Source: Luethyella okanaganae
GTDB lineage: Bacteria; Actinomycetota; Actinomycetes; Actinomycetales; Microbacteriaceae
Assembly (NCBI RefSeq): GCF_042660285.1
Contig: NZ_JBHSTP010000003.1
Location: 434,001-498,000, forward strand
Direction: 5' to 3'
Length of the DNA: 64,000 bases
The notes under the pieces were generated by a model. It saw only the letters and a list, made by a program, of their open reading frames with translations, made no database searches and had not been told where the DNA came from. Below, piece after piece: positions 48,959 to 58,180 of the stretch. Each line of letters opens with the position of its first letter. Position 1 is the stretch's first letter. The position numbers and the translations under genes were made by a program.

Positions 48959-51649
48959 GTGGATCCCACTTATCTGCGCTTCACAGCCGCCGATCCGGTC
49001 TTCTACGACATACCCACCCTGCACCGAACCGCCCGGCGCACGGTCCGCTACCACCCCGCAGATGGTCAGGCGTGGGCCGGTTGGGAGCACCACGACGACG
49101 GGTTCTGGTCTTTCTGGCGGCCAGCCGACCGGCAACTGCCCGATCAGGGCTGGAAGATCCATGTCACGACGACACCCGCCGATGCGGCTCGCGTCCTGCG
49201 GCTGGTCTCCGCCTACTGTCACGATCATTCGCTGCCGTTCAAGCACCTCCCCGGCCTCGATGAGCTGCGGGCGGCCAACGCGAAAGACGCGGACCGCGCG
49301 GCCTCCGGCAAGTTCATCACCATCTACCCGGGCGACGTCGCCGAATTGCAGAGCGCCCTGAACGGCCTCGACGCACTGATCGGGGGTACCCCCGGTCCCT
49401 ACGTGCTCTCCGACCTGCGCTGGAAGGACGGTCCGCTCTTCGTGCGCTACGGCTCTTTTGTGCGCACCATCGCCCGCGACCCCGACGGCCGGCAGATCCT
49501 GGCCGTCCGGAACCCGGACGGGGCGCTCGTGGAGGACCGTCGCGGGGCCGGCTTCGCCCCTCCGCCCTGGGTCGAGCTTCCCGGCTTCCTCAGCGAACAG
49601 CTCGACGCCCTTGGCGCTGGCACCGCGCCAGCGGACTTCGGCTACCAGATCACCAGGGTGCTGCACTACTCCAACGCCGGCGGCGTCTACCAGGCGACCA
49701 CGCCCACTGGCGACCCGGTCGTGCTGAAGGAGGCGCGCCCCCATGCCGGCCTCACACCGGACGGCCGCGACGCGCGCGACCGCCTGATCGATGAGGAGTC
49801 CCGGTTGAGGGCCCTTGCCGGGCCCACCGTGGTTGCCGTGCGCGAATCCTTCGACTTCCACGGGCACCGGTTCCTCGTCCTCGACCACGTCGACGGCGCC
49901 AACCTCGGTGCCGAGATCGTGGCCCGGTGCCCGGCCATTCGCGCCACGGCAGCCCCCGCCGACTATCTGGAGTACCGTCAGTGGGCGCTCGGCATCGCCG
50001 CCCAGCTCGATGAGGCCTTCGGCCGCATCCACGCCGCGGGGTATGTGCACGGTGACCTGCATCCGAACAACGTGCTCGTTGCCCCCGATGGATCAATCGT
50101 GCTTCTCGACTTCGAGATGGCGCGATCCGCCTCCGACGATGCTGCCGCTGTCATCGGAGCCCCCGGTTTCGTCGCCCTCGACGGCCGCGGCGGTCTCGCC
50201 GCGGACCGCTACGCCCTGGCCTGCCTGAAGCTGTTCCTCTTCTTTCCCCTCACCCCGTTGCTCGGCCTGGACCCTCTGAAGGCCGATGACCTGCTGGACG
50301 CCGCCAGGGACGCCTACGCCCTCGACGAGACCTGGCTCGCGGGTGTGCGGGCCGGGCTGGCCCTGCCGGGTCGCGACAGCCTGGGCTCCCGCAGCCGGCT
50401 CGCCCGCGCTGCCGACACCGCCATCAGGAGCTGGTCAGTCGGCAGTGAGGACGCCGTCCTGGCCCTTCAGGTCATGATCGGCCGATCCCTCGGAGCCAGC
50501 GCCGACTTCTCCCGAGCCGACCGGGCATGGCCCGGCGATATTCGCCAGTTCGCCGAAAACGGGTACGGTCTTGCGCACGGCGCCGCTGGCGTCATCCACG
50601 CCCTCGACGCGTGCAGCCTTGATATCGACCCCCAAGCATTCGACTGGCTCGCCGACGCCACCGGTTTCGCCGACGGCACCTCGGAGGCCCAACAGCTCGG
50701 CCTCTACGACGGGCTCGCCGGCGTCGCCTGGCTGCACCGGCAGCACAGTCGCGACAGACAGGCGGACGAACTCCTGAACCGGCTGCGTGCCATAGACCCG
50801 TCCCGGCTCGGCTCAGACCTCTATGGGGGGATGCCCGGCCTCGGGCTGTACCTGCTGGCCGAGGCCGAGCGCGACCCGGCGCTCGAAACCGACGCCGTTC
50901 AGATCGCCACCATCTTGCGCGCCCGTCACGATGCTCGGCCGCGGCTGGACCCCGGCGATGCTGCCCCGACCGTGCGAACCGGGCGAGGTGGTCTCATGTG
51001 GGGCCCCTCCGGAACCGCGCTGTTCGCCCTGCGCCTCTACGAGCGCACGGGGGACCGCGCCCACCTGCGGCTGGCTGTGGACGCCCTCGACCGTGACCTC
51101 GCCTCCTGTGCCGTTGCCGGCGATGGGTCTCTCCAGGTCAACGAGGGCTGGCGCCTGATGCCCTATCTCGCGACCGGATCCGCCGGAATCGGCTTGGTCA
51201 TCGCCGGGCTCCTGCCGCATCTCGGCGACCCGCACCGCTATCTCGCCGCCCTCGACGGAATCCGGGCTGCCGCAAGCACCCCCTTCGTCATCGAGCCGGG
51301 CCTGTTCCACGGCCGCGCCGGCCTCATCCACTTTCTCGCCTACCTTGCTCGCACCGGTCTTGGCACCGCCGCATCCGATGCCGCGCTGCTCGCGCACGTC
51401 GAGGCTCTCAAGATTCACGCGGTGCGGCACCGCACCGGCATCGCCTTCCCCGGTCAGGGGTTGCTGCGCTTATCCTGCGATTTCGCCACCGGCTCCGCCG
51501 GGGTGCTCACGGCCCTGCAAGCTCACGGCCTGCTCGCCCACGACGAGAGCCGGGACGGCTGGGACACCCTCCTCCCGCTGCTCCTGCCGGCCCCGGCAAG
51601 CCGTCTCGTCCTCACGAACCCCCGCCCGCCGCACGAGGAGAGGGGGTGA
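48959..51649 (+). CDS. lanKC: Class III lanthipeptide synthetase (LanKC)
   Basis: This 896-residue trifunctional enzyme has an N-terminal lyase-like domain beginning VDPTYLRFTAADPVFYD. A Ser/Thr kinase-like domain follows (GGVYQATTPTGDPVVLKEA, AAGYVHGDLHPNNVLV, VLLDFEMA). The C-terminal part is LanC-like (GLAHGAAGVIHALD, GLYDGLAGVAWLH, GLFHGRAGLIHFLA, FATGSAGVL). The Cys-Cys-His zinc site of class I, II and IV cyclases is not seen, which places it in class III (RamC/LabKC type). It phosphorylates Ser/Thr, eliminates phosphate and cyclises onto Cys. GTG 48959 matches the usual family N-terminus, with AAAGG upstream. Confidence 0.93.
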   Translation: MDPTYLRFTAADPVFYDIPTLHRTARRTVRYHPADGQAWAGWEHHDDGFWSFWRPADRQLPDQGWKIHVTTTPADAARVLRLVSAYCHDHSLPFKHLPGLDELRAANAKDADRAASGKFITIYPGDVAELQSALNGLDALIGGTPGPYVLSDLRWKDGPLFVRYGSFVRTIARDPDGRQILAVRNPDGALVEDRRGAGFAPPPWVELPGFLSEQLDALGAGTAPADFGYQITRVLHYSNAGGVYQATTPTGDPVVLKEARPHAGLTPDGRDARDRLIDEESRLRALAGPTVVAVRESFDFHGHRFLVLDHVDGANLGAEIVARCPAIRATAAPADYLEYRQWALGIAAQLDEAFGRIHAAGYVHGDLHPNNVLVAPDGSIVLLDFEMARSASDDAAAVIGAPGFVALDGRGGLAADRYALACLKLFLFFPLTPLLGLDPLKADDLLDAARDAYALDETWLAGVRAGLALPGRDSLGSRSRLARAADTAIRSWSVGSEDAVLALQVMIGRSLGASADFSRADRAWPGDIRQFAENGYGLAHGAAGVIHALDACSLDIDPQAFDWLADATGFADGTSEAQQLGLYDGLAGVAWLHRQHSRDRQADELLNRLRAIDPSRLGSDLYGGMPGLGLYLLAEAERDPALETDAVQIATILRARHDARPRLDPGDAAPTVRTGRGGLMWGPSGTALFALRLYERTGDRAHLRLAVDALDRDLASCAVAGDGSLQVNEGWRLMPYLATGSAGIGLVIAGLLPHLGDPHRYLAALDGIRAAASTPFVIEPGLFHGRAGLIHFLAYLARTGLGTAASDAALLAHVEALKIHAVRHRTGIAFPGQGLLRLSCDFATGSAGVLTALQAHGLLAHDESRDGWDTLLPLLLPAPASRLVLTNPRPPHEERG

Positions 51650-51656
51650 TTTGACC

Positions 51657-51779
51657 GTGGGGTACCTACTCAGCCTCCAAGTGCTCGATGAGAACCCGGA
51701 CAGCCAGCGAAACAACCAGCTGGCCAGCGCGATTAGTTTGACCGTCTGCATCAGCACCACCTCGCAAGCTATCTGCTGA
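51657..51779 (+). CDS. lanA: Class III lanthipeptide precursor with two labionin motifs
   Basis: This 40-codon gene lies 7 bp after the synthetase stop, with GAGGAGAGGGGG upstream. GTG 51657 or TTG 51651 is the start. The leader MGYLLSLQVLDENPDSQ has the hydrophobic LLSLQVL helix that class III kinases recognise. The core is SAISLTVCISTTSQAIC: SAISLTVC and STTSQAIC are both Ser-x2-Ser-x3-Cys, the pattern that LabKC-type enzymes turn into labionin (or Dha plus lanthionine) rings. The last residue is Cys, as in labyrinthopeptins. It is too short for default gene callers. Confidence 0.88.
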   Translation: MGYLLSLQVLDENPDSQRNNQLASAISLTVCISTTSQAIC

Positions 51780-51789
51780 CCTGCCAGCG

Positions 51790-51827
51790 GGGTGCCTGGC
51801 GGGCATTTCCCACCCTGCCTGGCACCC
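51790..51827 (+). terminator. Hairpin after the precursor gene
   Basis: GGGTGCC pairs with GGCACCC, with a smaller GGG-CATTT-CCC stem inside, 11 bp past the precursor stop. It probably terminates the lan transcript. No exporter gene follows before it, so the cluster ends here. Confidence 0.6.
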
Positions 51828-52331
51828 ACGCCGGGTGCCTCAACGTTCTCAAGGGCATGGGCGGCGGCGAGGTCGTCGGCGCGACATACCGCCCGATTCT
51901 CGAAACCACCGCGACCCCGCGACCGGCGGCACGCCGACAGCGACACCGGCCTCTGTCGGCAGCAAACCTGTCGCGATCTCCGACCATCGTGTATGCCCAG
52001 TGTGACCCGGCGAACGCATCGGCGCACGCCCAGTCACCTTCCTCATCCAATCCGATGGCCTTCCCACAGCATCCTCCCCACCGCGGGTGTTGCTTCCACC
52101 GTTTGAGTCCACTTTGCATCCACCGATTGAATCCGGTCTCCACGGCACGCCAGCGGGTCCAGATCGCGGGCGTCACACTCGATGGCGGCCCAGCATGGGT
52201 GGAGTCCACGGCGCAGAAGATCGACTCGGCCGCCTCGCTCCTTCTCGGCCTGGCCTTCACCGCCCAGCTCGCCGCTGCCACCCTCGGCATCACTCAGTTC
52301 CCGGGCTGGGACTCCCGGCAGAAGCTTTGCG
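51828..52331. other. Intergenic stretch, no supported gene
   Basis: These 504 bp lie between the lanthipeptide terminator and the convergent esterase gene. A rightward frame at about 52160-52340 contains SAASLLLGLAFTAQLAAATL and could be a remnant of a membrane protein, but it has no start signal and runs into the antisense of the esterase gene. No ABC transporter domains are visible. Confidence 0.5.
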
Positions 52332-53546
52332 TCACGGTGTTCGCCGGGAGAACTGTCCGAGCGTCGAACGGGGGACGAGACCGTCCTCGCCGAACGCGAT
52401 GTGGGCGAATCGGCGACCGATCTCGGCGTAGAGTTCGGTGTCGGGATGGAGGGAGTCCGGCAGCGGGTGGCGCAGGAGATCGGCCGGCCCGTACAGCGCG
52501 AGTCCGTTGAGGTAGGCGATGTTCTCGCCAGCGTTGACCCGCATGGTGACGACGTGCTCGACGTGTCTGCGGGAGTTGGCGAGAGTGAGCGCTCCCTTGG
52601 CGATGTCGGCGGGGTCTCCGTTGGTGTGGCAGCGGACGCCTCCGTCGGCGAGGAACTCCACGTCGCTCGGTCCGGGGATGTCGTCGCTTCCGGGCCACAG
52701 GATGGAGGAGGCGAGCACGATCGGGGTATCGGGATGTCCCTGCCGGACGCGGTCCAGGAAACCGTGGAGTGCCGGGACGAAGGTGCGCTGATCCATCGAC
52801 CGGGCACCTACGATATTGACCCCTACCTTGACCGAAATGACGTCAGCGGGGGTGGCCGCGATCGAATCCGCGACAAACGGGTCCAGCATGCACTGGCCCC
52901 CGAAGCCGAGGTTGATGACGTCGAGGCCGGCGATCGCGGCGGAGACGACCGGCCACACGCTCGTCGGCAGCTCCGGCTCGACACAGTGGCTGATCGAGCT
53001 GCCGTGATGGATCCAGACCGGCAGACCAGTCTCAGCGGCTGCGATTACTGGGGCGTCGCCGTCGACGTCGAGCAGGTCGATGATCATGCCTTGCGGGAGA
53101 AACACCGTGACTGTCTTCTCTCCCAAGGGCAGCGAACCGAACTCGACAAGTGACGAGTCGCTGCTCGCTGTGGTCGTGGCTTCCTCTCCCGTGATCGAGA
53201 CGTGCAGCACGCGGTCCACGGGCGCTTCAGCGGTTGCGACCGTGACACCGTCGATCTGGGCGAGGAACCGGTTGCGCGATCCCGGCATGTCCCCGGTCTG
53301 GATGCGTGTGCACCGAACGCGGAGAGCTACCCTCGCACCCGTCGTTTCCAGTCGGAGACGCACGCCGCTGGCGGCCGACGCGACGGCGCGCAAGTTCTCA
53401 CCGGCGGGCGGAAAGTGAGACCAGTGATGCACGGGGATTCGAACGGGGCGCACTCCGCCCGGTACGGACACCAGTCCGAGATGGCCCTCGAGACGGACAC
53501 TGCCGCTTGGCAGGGATACGACCTCCCCGCATCCTGCGGCCGTCAT
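52332..53546 (-). CDS. SGNH/GDSL-type esterase
   Basis: This 404-residue two-domain protein has an N-terminal beta-sandwich (about residues 1-170) followed by an SGNH hydrolase domain. The nucleophile region reads IHHGSSISHC, the Gly block NLGFGGQCMLDP, the third block VGVNIVGARS, and the catalytic Asp/His pair DSLHPD. There is no signal peptide, so it acts inside the cell. Such enzymes deacetylate sugars or small esters. It is the last gene of a LacI-controlled operon and overlaps the alpha/beta hydrolase stop by 4 bp. Confidence 0.82.
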   Translation of the reverse strand: MTAAGCGEVVSLPSGSVRLEGHLGLVSVPGGVRPVRIPVHHWSHFPPAGENLRAVASAASGVRLRLETTGARVALRVRCTRIQTGDMPGSRNRFLAQIDGVTVATAEAPVDRVLHVSITGEEATTTASSDSSLVEFGSLPLGEKTVTVFLPQGMIIDLLDVDGDAPVIAAAETGLPVWIHHGSSISHCVEPELPTSVWPVVSAAIAGLDVINLGFGGQCMLDPFVADSIAATPADVISVKVGVNIVGARSMDQRTFVPALHGFLDRVRQGHPDTPIVLASSILWPGSDDIPGPSDVEFLADGGVRCHTNGDPADIAKGALTLANSRRHVEHVVTMRVNAGENIAYLNGLALYGPADLLRHPLPDSLHPDTELYAEIGRRFAHIAFGEDGLVPRSTLGQFSRRTP

Positions 53547-54328
53547 TCGCCCACCATCCGTGCCGCTTGGCTGATGAAATCCACGGTGTGGGAAATCACC
53601 AGGTCACGTTGCGGAACCTGTGTCCAGCCGTGGTCGGCGCCGTCTACGACGATCAGTTCGGCGCGGTGACCATAGATCTGCAGGTAGCGCTCGGCGTAGG
53701 ACAATGGAATGAAGTCCGCGGTTCCGTGAAGGAGGCGGACCGGCCCGGCGTAGGCGGCTGCGCGGCCGTAGACGTCGAACGATACTGCGTCCTCGCGCAT
53801 CGCCGGACCCATCCGCATGCCGAGGAAGTCGAAGTATCCCTCGGAATCCAAGGTTCCTAAAGATTTTCCCTGGAGGGTGCCGCCGCGGATCTCGTCCGCG
53901 AACATCGCCGCAGTCGACCACATCGTCACCGAGCGGAGCGGCAGTGCGGACTCCGCCGCGACGATGGAAGCGATGACCGATCCCAGACTCATGCCGACCA
54001 GATGCAGATTGCCTGCATCGATGGCGTCGAGGTCAGCGATGGCCGCCAGGACCTGGTGTGCCTGACGGACATCCAGAGAGACGGAAGTGTCGAAGAACTC
54101 TCCGTCGCTCTCGCCGTGGCCGGCGCGATCGTAGGCAATCACTCCGATGCCATTCGCTGCGAGTTGACGTGCAAGGGTGACGAACAACCGGGTTGTTTCC
54201 ACTCGCGAGTTCCCGAAGCCGTGGAAGAGCACCGCGGTCGGGCTCGGATTGCTAAGCGACGGCACATAGTGAGTGCCACGTAGGCAAAGTCCATCGACGG
54301 CGGTCTGAAATGGTTGGATCGCGGTCAT
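53543..54328 (-). CDS. Alpha/beta hydrolase
   Basis: This 261-residue serine hydrolase has the oxyanion motif LFHGFGNS, nucleophile elbow GMSLGS, acid in HGTADFIPLSYAE and His in GADHGWTQ. A YDRAGHGESDG segment is typical of esterases of this fold. It is cytoplasmic. It is co-translated with the SGNH esterase and preceded by the MFS gene, suggesting stepwise hydrolysis of an imported ester. The ATG has AAGGGAG upstream. Confidence 0.88.
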   Translation of the reverse strand: MTAIQPFQTAVDGLCLRGTHYVPSLSNPSPTAVLFHGFGNSRVETTRLFVTLARQLAANGIGVIAYDRAGHGESDGEFFDTSVSLDVRQAHQVLAAIADLDAIDAGNLHLVGMSLGSVIASIVAAESALPLRSVTMWSTAAMFADEIRGGTLQGKSLGTLDSEGYFDFLGMRMGPAMREDAVSFDVYGRAAAYAGPVRLLHGTADFIPLSYAERYLQIYGHRAELIVVDGADHGWTQVPQRDLVISHTVDFISQAARMVGE

Positions 54329-54364
54329 GGCTGCTCCCTTCGGGACGGAGGTCAGGTTGTGGTT

Positions 54365-55681
54365 CTAGGCTTTGATAGCGGTTGGAAAGCCGGGTTCCTC
54401 TTGCAGCGCGACAAGCTCCGATTCATGGTCGAACTCGTTGCGAGTGTTTCGGTGGAAGCTGAGCCAACCGATGAAGAACCCGGTCGCCGCGAGGAGTGAC
54501 ACGCCGATGTACAGCGCGCTTGGATTGAGCAGGACGAGCGTCGGCGTGACGATGTTCAGTCCGGCGGTTGCGAACCGGGAGACGGCGTAGACGGTGCCCT
54601 GCGCCGTTGCCCGCAGCATCGTCGGGAACGATTCCTGGGTCCAGACCTTCATGATCGTCTCGCCGCAGAAGGCGCTGAAGAACACTGTGGCTACCGTGGA
54701 GATGATGAGCGTTGGAAGGCTGAACCCGAAGACTATGGGAACCAGGTTCGCGACGACGACTCCAATTGAACCTGCCACGTAGTAGGACACCCGGAGCTTT
54801 GTGTCCACGGCGGCCATGAACCAGATCGCACCGACGACTGCGGCAGGCATGGCAAGAGTGGTCCACGAGTTGTACTCCGCGATGGAGGCACCTGTGACAT
54901 TGACCGCGACGAAGGTGCCGAAGCTTCCTGCAACGCTGGCGGCCATCGCGGTAAGCGTGTAGTAGCCGATCAGGGTGAAGAACGGACGGCGGTACGGGGC
55001 GCGCCCGAAGTCGCGCAGACGGCCACGGTCGGCTCGGACACTGTGGATCCCGGCGCGGCGCTCATCGCGTGCGGTGAGCCAGGACGCGGACTCGGGAATC
55101 GTCAGTCGCAGCAGGAGTACGCCGAGGGCCACCGCTCCGAATGTACCGAAGATGACCAGTCCGCCCGTGGGGCCGGCAGCGCCGAAGTTGATGGCCAGCA
55201 GCACGGCCAGAAGGATGCCGAAACCGCCCAGCAGGTTCGAGAAGACGAGGATCTTGCCGCGATTGCGGTCCTTTGCCGCCTCGGAGATCGTCGCCAGCGC
55301 GACCGGGAGATCGGCCCCCACGCCGATGCCGATGAGGGAGACGCCGATGAGGAGGGTTGGAACAGCCACGCCAAGGAGAGGAACCGCGGCGCCGATCGCG
55401 GTGAGGGCCATGGTTGCGATGAACACCGTGCGGCGGCCCCAGCGGTCGCCCAATCTGCCGCCCAACAGCGAGCCGATCGCCACGCCCGCGGTCAGCACGC
55501 CCGTGAGCAGGCCGACCTCGGTTGGGGAGAGGCCAGGCATGTCGGGCTTGAACGCCTGGAACAGCACCAGCGCGATCGGAATCCCGGTCGTGATGCCGGT
55601 GTCCACGAATGTGGCCAGGCCGCAGACGACACCGACCCACCACGCATTGGGGGTGGGTCTGCCTGTACGGGGCTCAGACAT
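54365..55681 (-). CDS. MFS transporter, sugar-porter-like
   Basis: This 438-residue protein has twelve hydrophobic segments. The sugar-porter loop GGRLGDRWGRRTVF lies between helices 2 and 3, GIGVGADLPVALATISE in helix 4 and PESASWL after helix 6. Long cytosolic N- and C-termini flank the core. It probably imports a small organic solute that the two downstream hydrolases process; the substrate is unknown. AAGGAG lies 9 bp before the ATG, and a LacI-type operator overlaps the promoter. Confidence 0.9.
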   Translation of the reverse strand: MSEPRTGRPTPNAWWVGVVCGLATFVDTGITTGIPIALVLFQAFKPDMPGLSPTEVGLLTGVLTAGVAIGSLLGGRLGDRWGRRTVFIATMALTAIGAAVPLLGVAVPTLLIGVSLIGIGVGADLPVALATISEAAKDRNRGKILVFSNLLGGFGILLAVLLAINFGAAGPTGGLVIFGTFGAVALGVLLLRLTIPESASWLTARDERRAGIHSVRADRGRLRDFGRAPYRRPFFTLIGYYTLTAMAASVAGSFGTFVAVNVTGASIAEYNSWTTLAMPAAVVGAIWFMAAVDTKLRVSYYVAGSIGVVVANLVPIVFGFSLPTLIISTVATVFFSAFCGETIMKVWTQESFPTMLRATAQGTVYAVSRFATAGLNIVTPTLVLLNPSALYIGVSLLAATGFFIGWLSFHRNTRNEFDHESELVALQEEPGFPTAIKA

Positions 55682-55762
55682 GCGATTACTCCTTCGTAGT
55701 CGGGTTGCCGACCGCAGCGCGCCAAGAACGGACCAGAGGCTTGCGGGGGCGTCAGATCATGA

Positions 55763-55780
55763 TGCTATACCGATATAGCA
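55763..55780. promoter_or_regulatory. LacI-type operator
   Basis: TGCTATACCGATATAGCA is an 18-bp palindrome with central CG and one mismatch. It lies 82 bp upstream of the MFS start and 60 bp past the stop of the LacI-type gene. An AT-rich segment (55781-55815), probably the promoter, adjoins it. The central CG is the hallmark of LacI/PurR operators, so the adjacent regulator is the likely ligand-responsive repressor. Confidence 0.75.
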
Positions 55781-55840
55781 AGCGTCAAGATCAATATTTA
55801 TAAAAATCAAAAGTTTCTTTGAGCCTCTTCGGAGGGGGGT

Positions 55841-56920
55841 TCATCGGGTTGCAGGTGGCGTGGAGATGGAGTGGCCGAGCGTCAGCGGCATGGGTACGCG
55901 GTGAATACGCGGCACGGTGGTGCCGCTGAGCAACAGCTGGGCCGCGAGCCGGCCAAGCGCTTCGTGCGGCAGCGTCACGGAAGTCAGCGTGGGCAACACG
56001 GCCGTTGTCAGGGGGCTGCCGTCGAACGAGATCACCGACATGTCGTCGGGTACTCGCAACCCTGCCGCTTGGAGCGCCTGGTAGGCGCCCACTCCAACCG
56101 CGTCGTTGACGCAGATGAGGGCGGACGGGGTGGCGCCCGATGCGAGGAGTTTCGCAACGCTGCTTCGCCCGTTGGCCACATCCCAGTCATCGTCGATCAT
56201 GGCTCTGCCTGCGAGCTTGGTGCCGGCGGCGGAGAGCGCCGTATCGATCCCCTGAAGCCTCTCGGCGAGAGCGAGCGGACTCCAGTTGTGCCAGGCGGCG
56301 CCCCCCGTGGCCCCTGGAGGGAAGACCCCGACGAACCAAATGTGATCGTGGTGGCCGGCCGAGAGCAGAGCCGTCGCCGCTGTCGCCCCGGCAGCGACCT
56401 CGTCTGGAATGACCGCAGTCGTATCGGAGTCATCCGACACGCAGTTCAACAGAACGAACGGTGCGTTTCGAAGCAGTGCCGGGACGGCAACGGTTCGGGT
56501 GAACATCGACCCGTAGATGATTCCGTCAACGTCCCGGTTGATGAGACTCAGCAGCAACCTCGACTCGAGGGACGACTCTCCCTGAGTGTCCACCGTGTAG
56601 AGCAGCGCATCAGCGTCGTGAAGCGATTCAAGTACGCCGCGTACCATCGAGTTCGCGAACGACGTCGTGCCGATGAAGTCGGACACGAGCGCGACGGTAC
56701 CCGAACTGCCGGTGCGCAACGTCTTGGCGGTCGTGTTAGGGCTGTATCCGAGTTCCTCGGCCGCACGGCGGACGCGGTTGGAGGTATCAGCTGAAAGCCG
56801 CTGATCAGTTCGACCGTTGAGTACGAAGGAGACAGCGGACCGTGAGACGCCTGCGCGTTTGGCCACCTCAGTCAGGGTCACGCGACCGTTGCCGCGCTGG
56901 CCTTGGCTGCGTCCGTCCAT
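55841..56920 (-). CDS. LacI-family transcriptional regulator
   Basis: This 359-residue protein has an N-terminal HTH and hinge (VTLTEVAKRAGVSRSAVSFV, then RRAAEELGYSPNTTAKTLRTG) and a periplasmic-binding-like effector domain (SGTVALVSDFIGTTSFAN through SVISFDGSPLTTAVLPTLTSV). ATG 56920 is preferred over 56938 because AAGGAG sits 5 bp before it. It lies upstream of the esterase/MFS operon in the same direction and probably represses it through the palindrome at 55763. Confidence 0.93.
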   Translation of the reverse strand: MDGRSQGQRGNGRVTLTEVAKRAGVSRSAVSFVLNGRTDQRLSADTSNRVRRAAEELGYSPNTTAKTLRTGSSGTVALVSDFIGTTSFANSMVRGVLESLHDADALLYTVDTQGESSLESRLLLSLINRDVDGIIYGSMFTRTVAVPALLRNAPFVLLNCVSDDSDTTAVIPDEVAAGATAATALLSAGHHDHIWFVGVFPPGATGGAAWHNWSPLALAERLQGIDTALSAAGTKLAGRAMIDDDWDVANGRSSVAKLLASGATPSALICVNDAVGVGAYQALQAAGLRVPDDMSVISFDGSPLTTAVLPTLTSVTLPHEALGRLAAQLLLSGTTVPRIHRVPMPLTLGHSISTPPATR

Positions 56921-57219
56921 CCGCTCTCCTTGTCCCATCCCAGCATAGGCTGCGTTCGGCGGCGCAGAGACGTCAGTTGACGTTCACGGCGTGGGTATTC
57001 GCGGCGGCCGCCATGGTCAACGGCGTCGTCCTGAGCCCCCACGATTGTCGTGCCGCTCCAGGGAGCAATGTCGCTCATAATGGTCAGCGGCTCGATCGGC
57101 ATGGCGGCCGTTATATGCCTCGCGCCCGACTGCGTGCTGGACTGATGGGGGATCGTGTGGCAGCCTCGAAGTTGACCTCGTCGCCGTGGGGACGACGGGC
57201 GGCAGGGACGGAGCATGGC

Positions 57220-57846
57220 ATGGGACTGATCCACATCGACCTGTTCACCACGCTCGACGGCGTCGCGCAGGCGCCAGGTGGGCCGGACGAGGACACCGAC
57301 AGCGGGTTCGCGTTCGGCGGCTGGCAGGCGCCTCTCATCGACGAGGTCGTCGGCGAGCAGATCGACTCCGGGATGGCTGAGATGGATGCGCTGCTGCTCG
57401 GGCGCCGGACCTACGACATCTTCGCGGCGTACTGGCCGCACGTTGCGGAAGGGAGCATCGCGCGTCTGTTCAATCGCCTCCCGAAATACGTGGCATCGCG
57501 CCAGGCGCGGACCCTCGAGTGGGCCAACTCCACACTGCTCGGCCCGGACGTCGCGGTCGCCGTCCGCGAGTTGCGCGCCCGGCACGAGAATATCCACGTC
57601 ATCGGCAGCCTCGACTTCGTGCAGACCCTGTTCGCCGAGCGGCTCTTCGATCGGCTCACGCTCTGGGTGTACCCGATCCTCCTCGGCAGAGGAAAGAAGG
57701 TCTTCGCCGATGGGGTTGTTCCGACGAACCTCAGACTCGTCGAGCCGGCCGTCACCTCGCCGAAGGGCGCTGTGCTGCAGCGCTACGCGCTCGCCGATGG
57801 CACGCCCGGCGTTGGCGACATGTCGGCCGGCGACCGGGAAACCTAG
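57220..57846 (+). CDS. RibD/DHFR-family reductase
   Basis: This 208-residue protein has the RibD C-terminal/dihydrofolate-reductase-like fold: IDLFTTLDGVAQAPGGPDED at the start, LLGRRTYDIFAAYWP, IHVIGSLDFVQTLF and LWVYPILLGRGKKVF. These proteins use NADPH, but their substrates are mostly unknown. ATG 57220 is chosen for the GGAG upstream and the match to the fold start; the frame is open far upstream without coding features. It is flanked by about 0.28 and 0.3 kb of non-coding DNA. Confidence 0.88.
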   Translation: MGLIHIDLFTTLDGVAQAPGGPDEDTDSGFAFGGWQAPLIDEVVGEQIDSGMAEMDALLLGRRTYDIFAAYWPHVAEGSIARLFNRLPKYVASRQARTLEWANSTLLGPDVAVAVRELRARHENIHVIGSLDFVQTLFAERLFDRLTLWVYPILLGRGKKVFADGVVPTNLRLVEPAVTSPKGAVLQRYALADGTPGVGDMSAGDRET

Positions 57847-58054
57847 GAGTGCATGACAGAGGTTCTCCGCCATAGCCTGGACCCGGCAATTGTCGGACAC
57901 GACTCCAGGTCGTGCTGTCTCCGAGTGCTTTTCGGATCAGCGGTGCGGTCGGCTCCGGCTTCAGTTCGCCGGTGACGCGGGTCATCACCCGGAAACCCAC
58001 GCGGCTCTCCACCCCGACGCGGCAAGGATCGAAACGGATGCGCCACTCATGTGA

Positions 58055-58180
58055 CTACCGCCCGCCGGTGAACCGCACCGCCACCGGCACATCCTCGCCA
58101 TTGGCCGCCGCCACCGCCAGCAATACCATCCCCGCCGCGCACCAGCCATCCACCTTCACCGCACCGACAAACCCGCAAGC
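58055..58180 (-). pseudogene. Out-of-frame C-terminal domain remnant after GH20
   Basis: Just past the GH20 stop, another minus-strand frame reads GAVKVDGWCAAGMVLLAVAA and ends NGEDVPVAVRFTGGR at 58055. This resembles C-terminal beta-domains of secreted actinobacterial proteins. It has no start of its own. It is probably the lost tail of the hexosaminidase, separated by a frameshift around 58160-58190, or the remnant of another surface-protein gene. The rest of 57847-58054 shows nothing certain. Confidence 0.4.

Noticed and set aside
48518..50062. A 514-codon leftward frame opposite lanKC
   Set aside because: It is antisense to the synthetase lyase and kinase domains, with no homology pattern.
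52160..52340. A lanthipeptide exporter fragment downstream of the precursor
   Set aside because: The hydrophobic stretch seen there has no ABC or permease motif, lacks a start, and runs antisense into the esterase gene.
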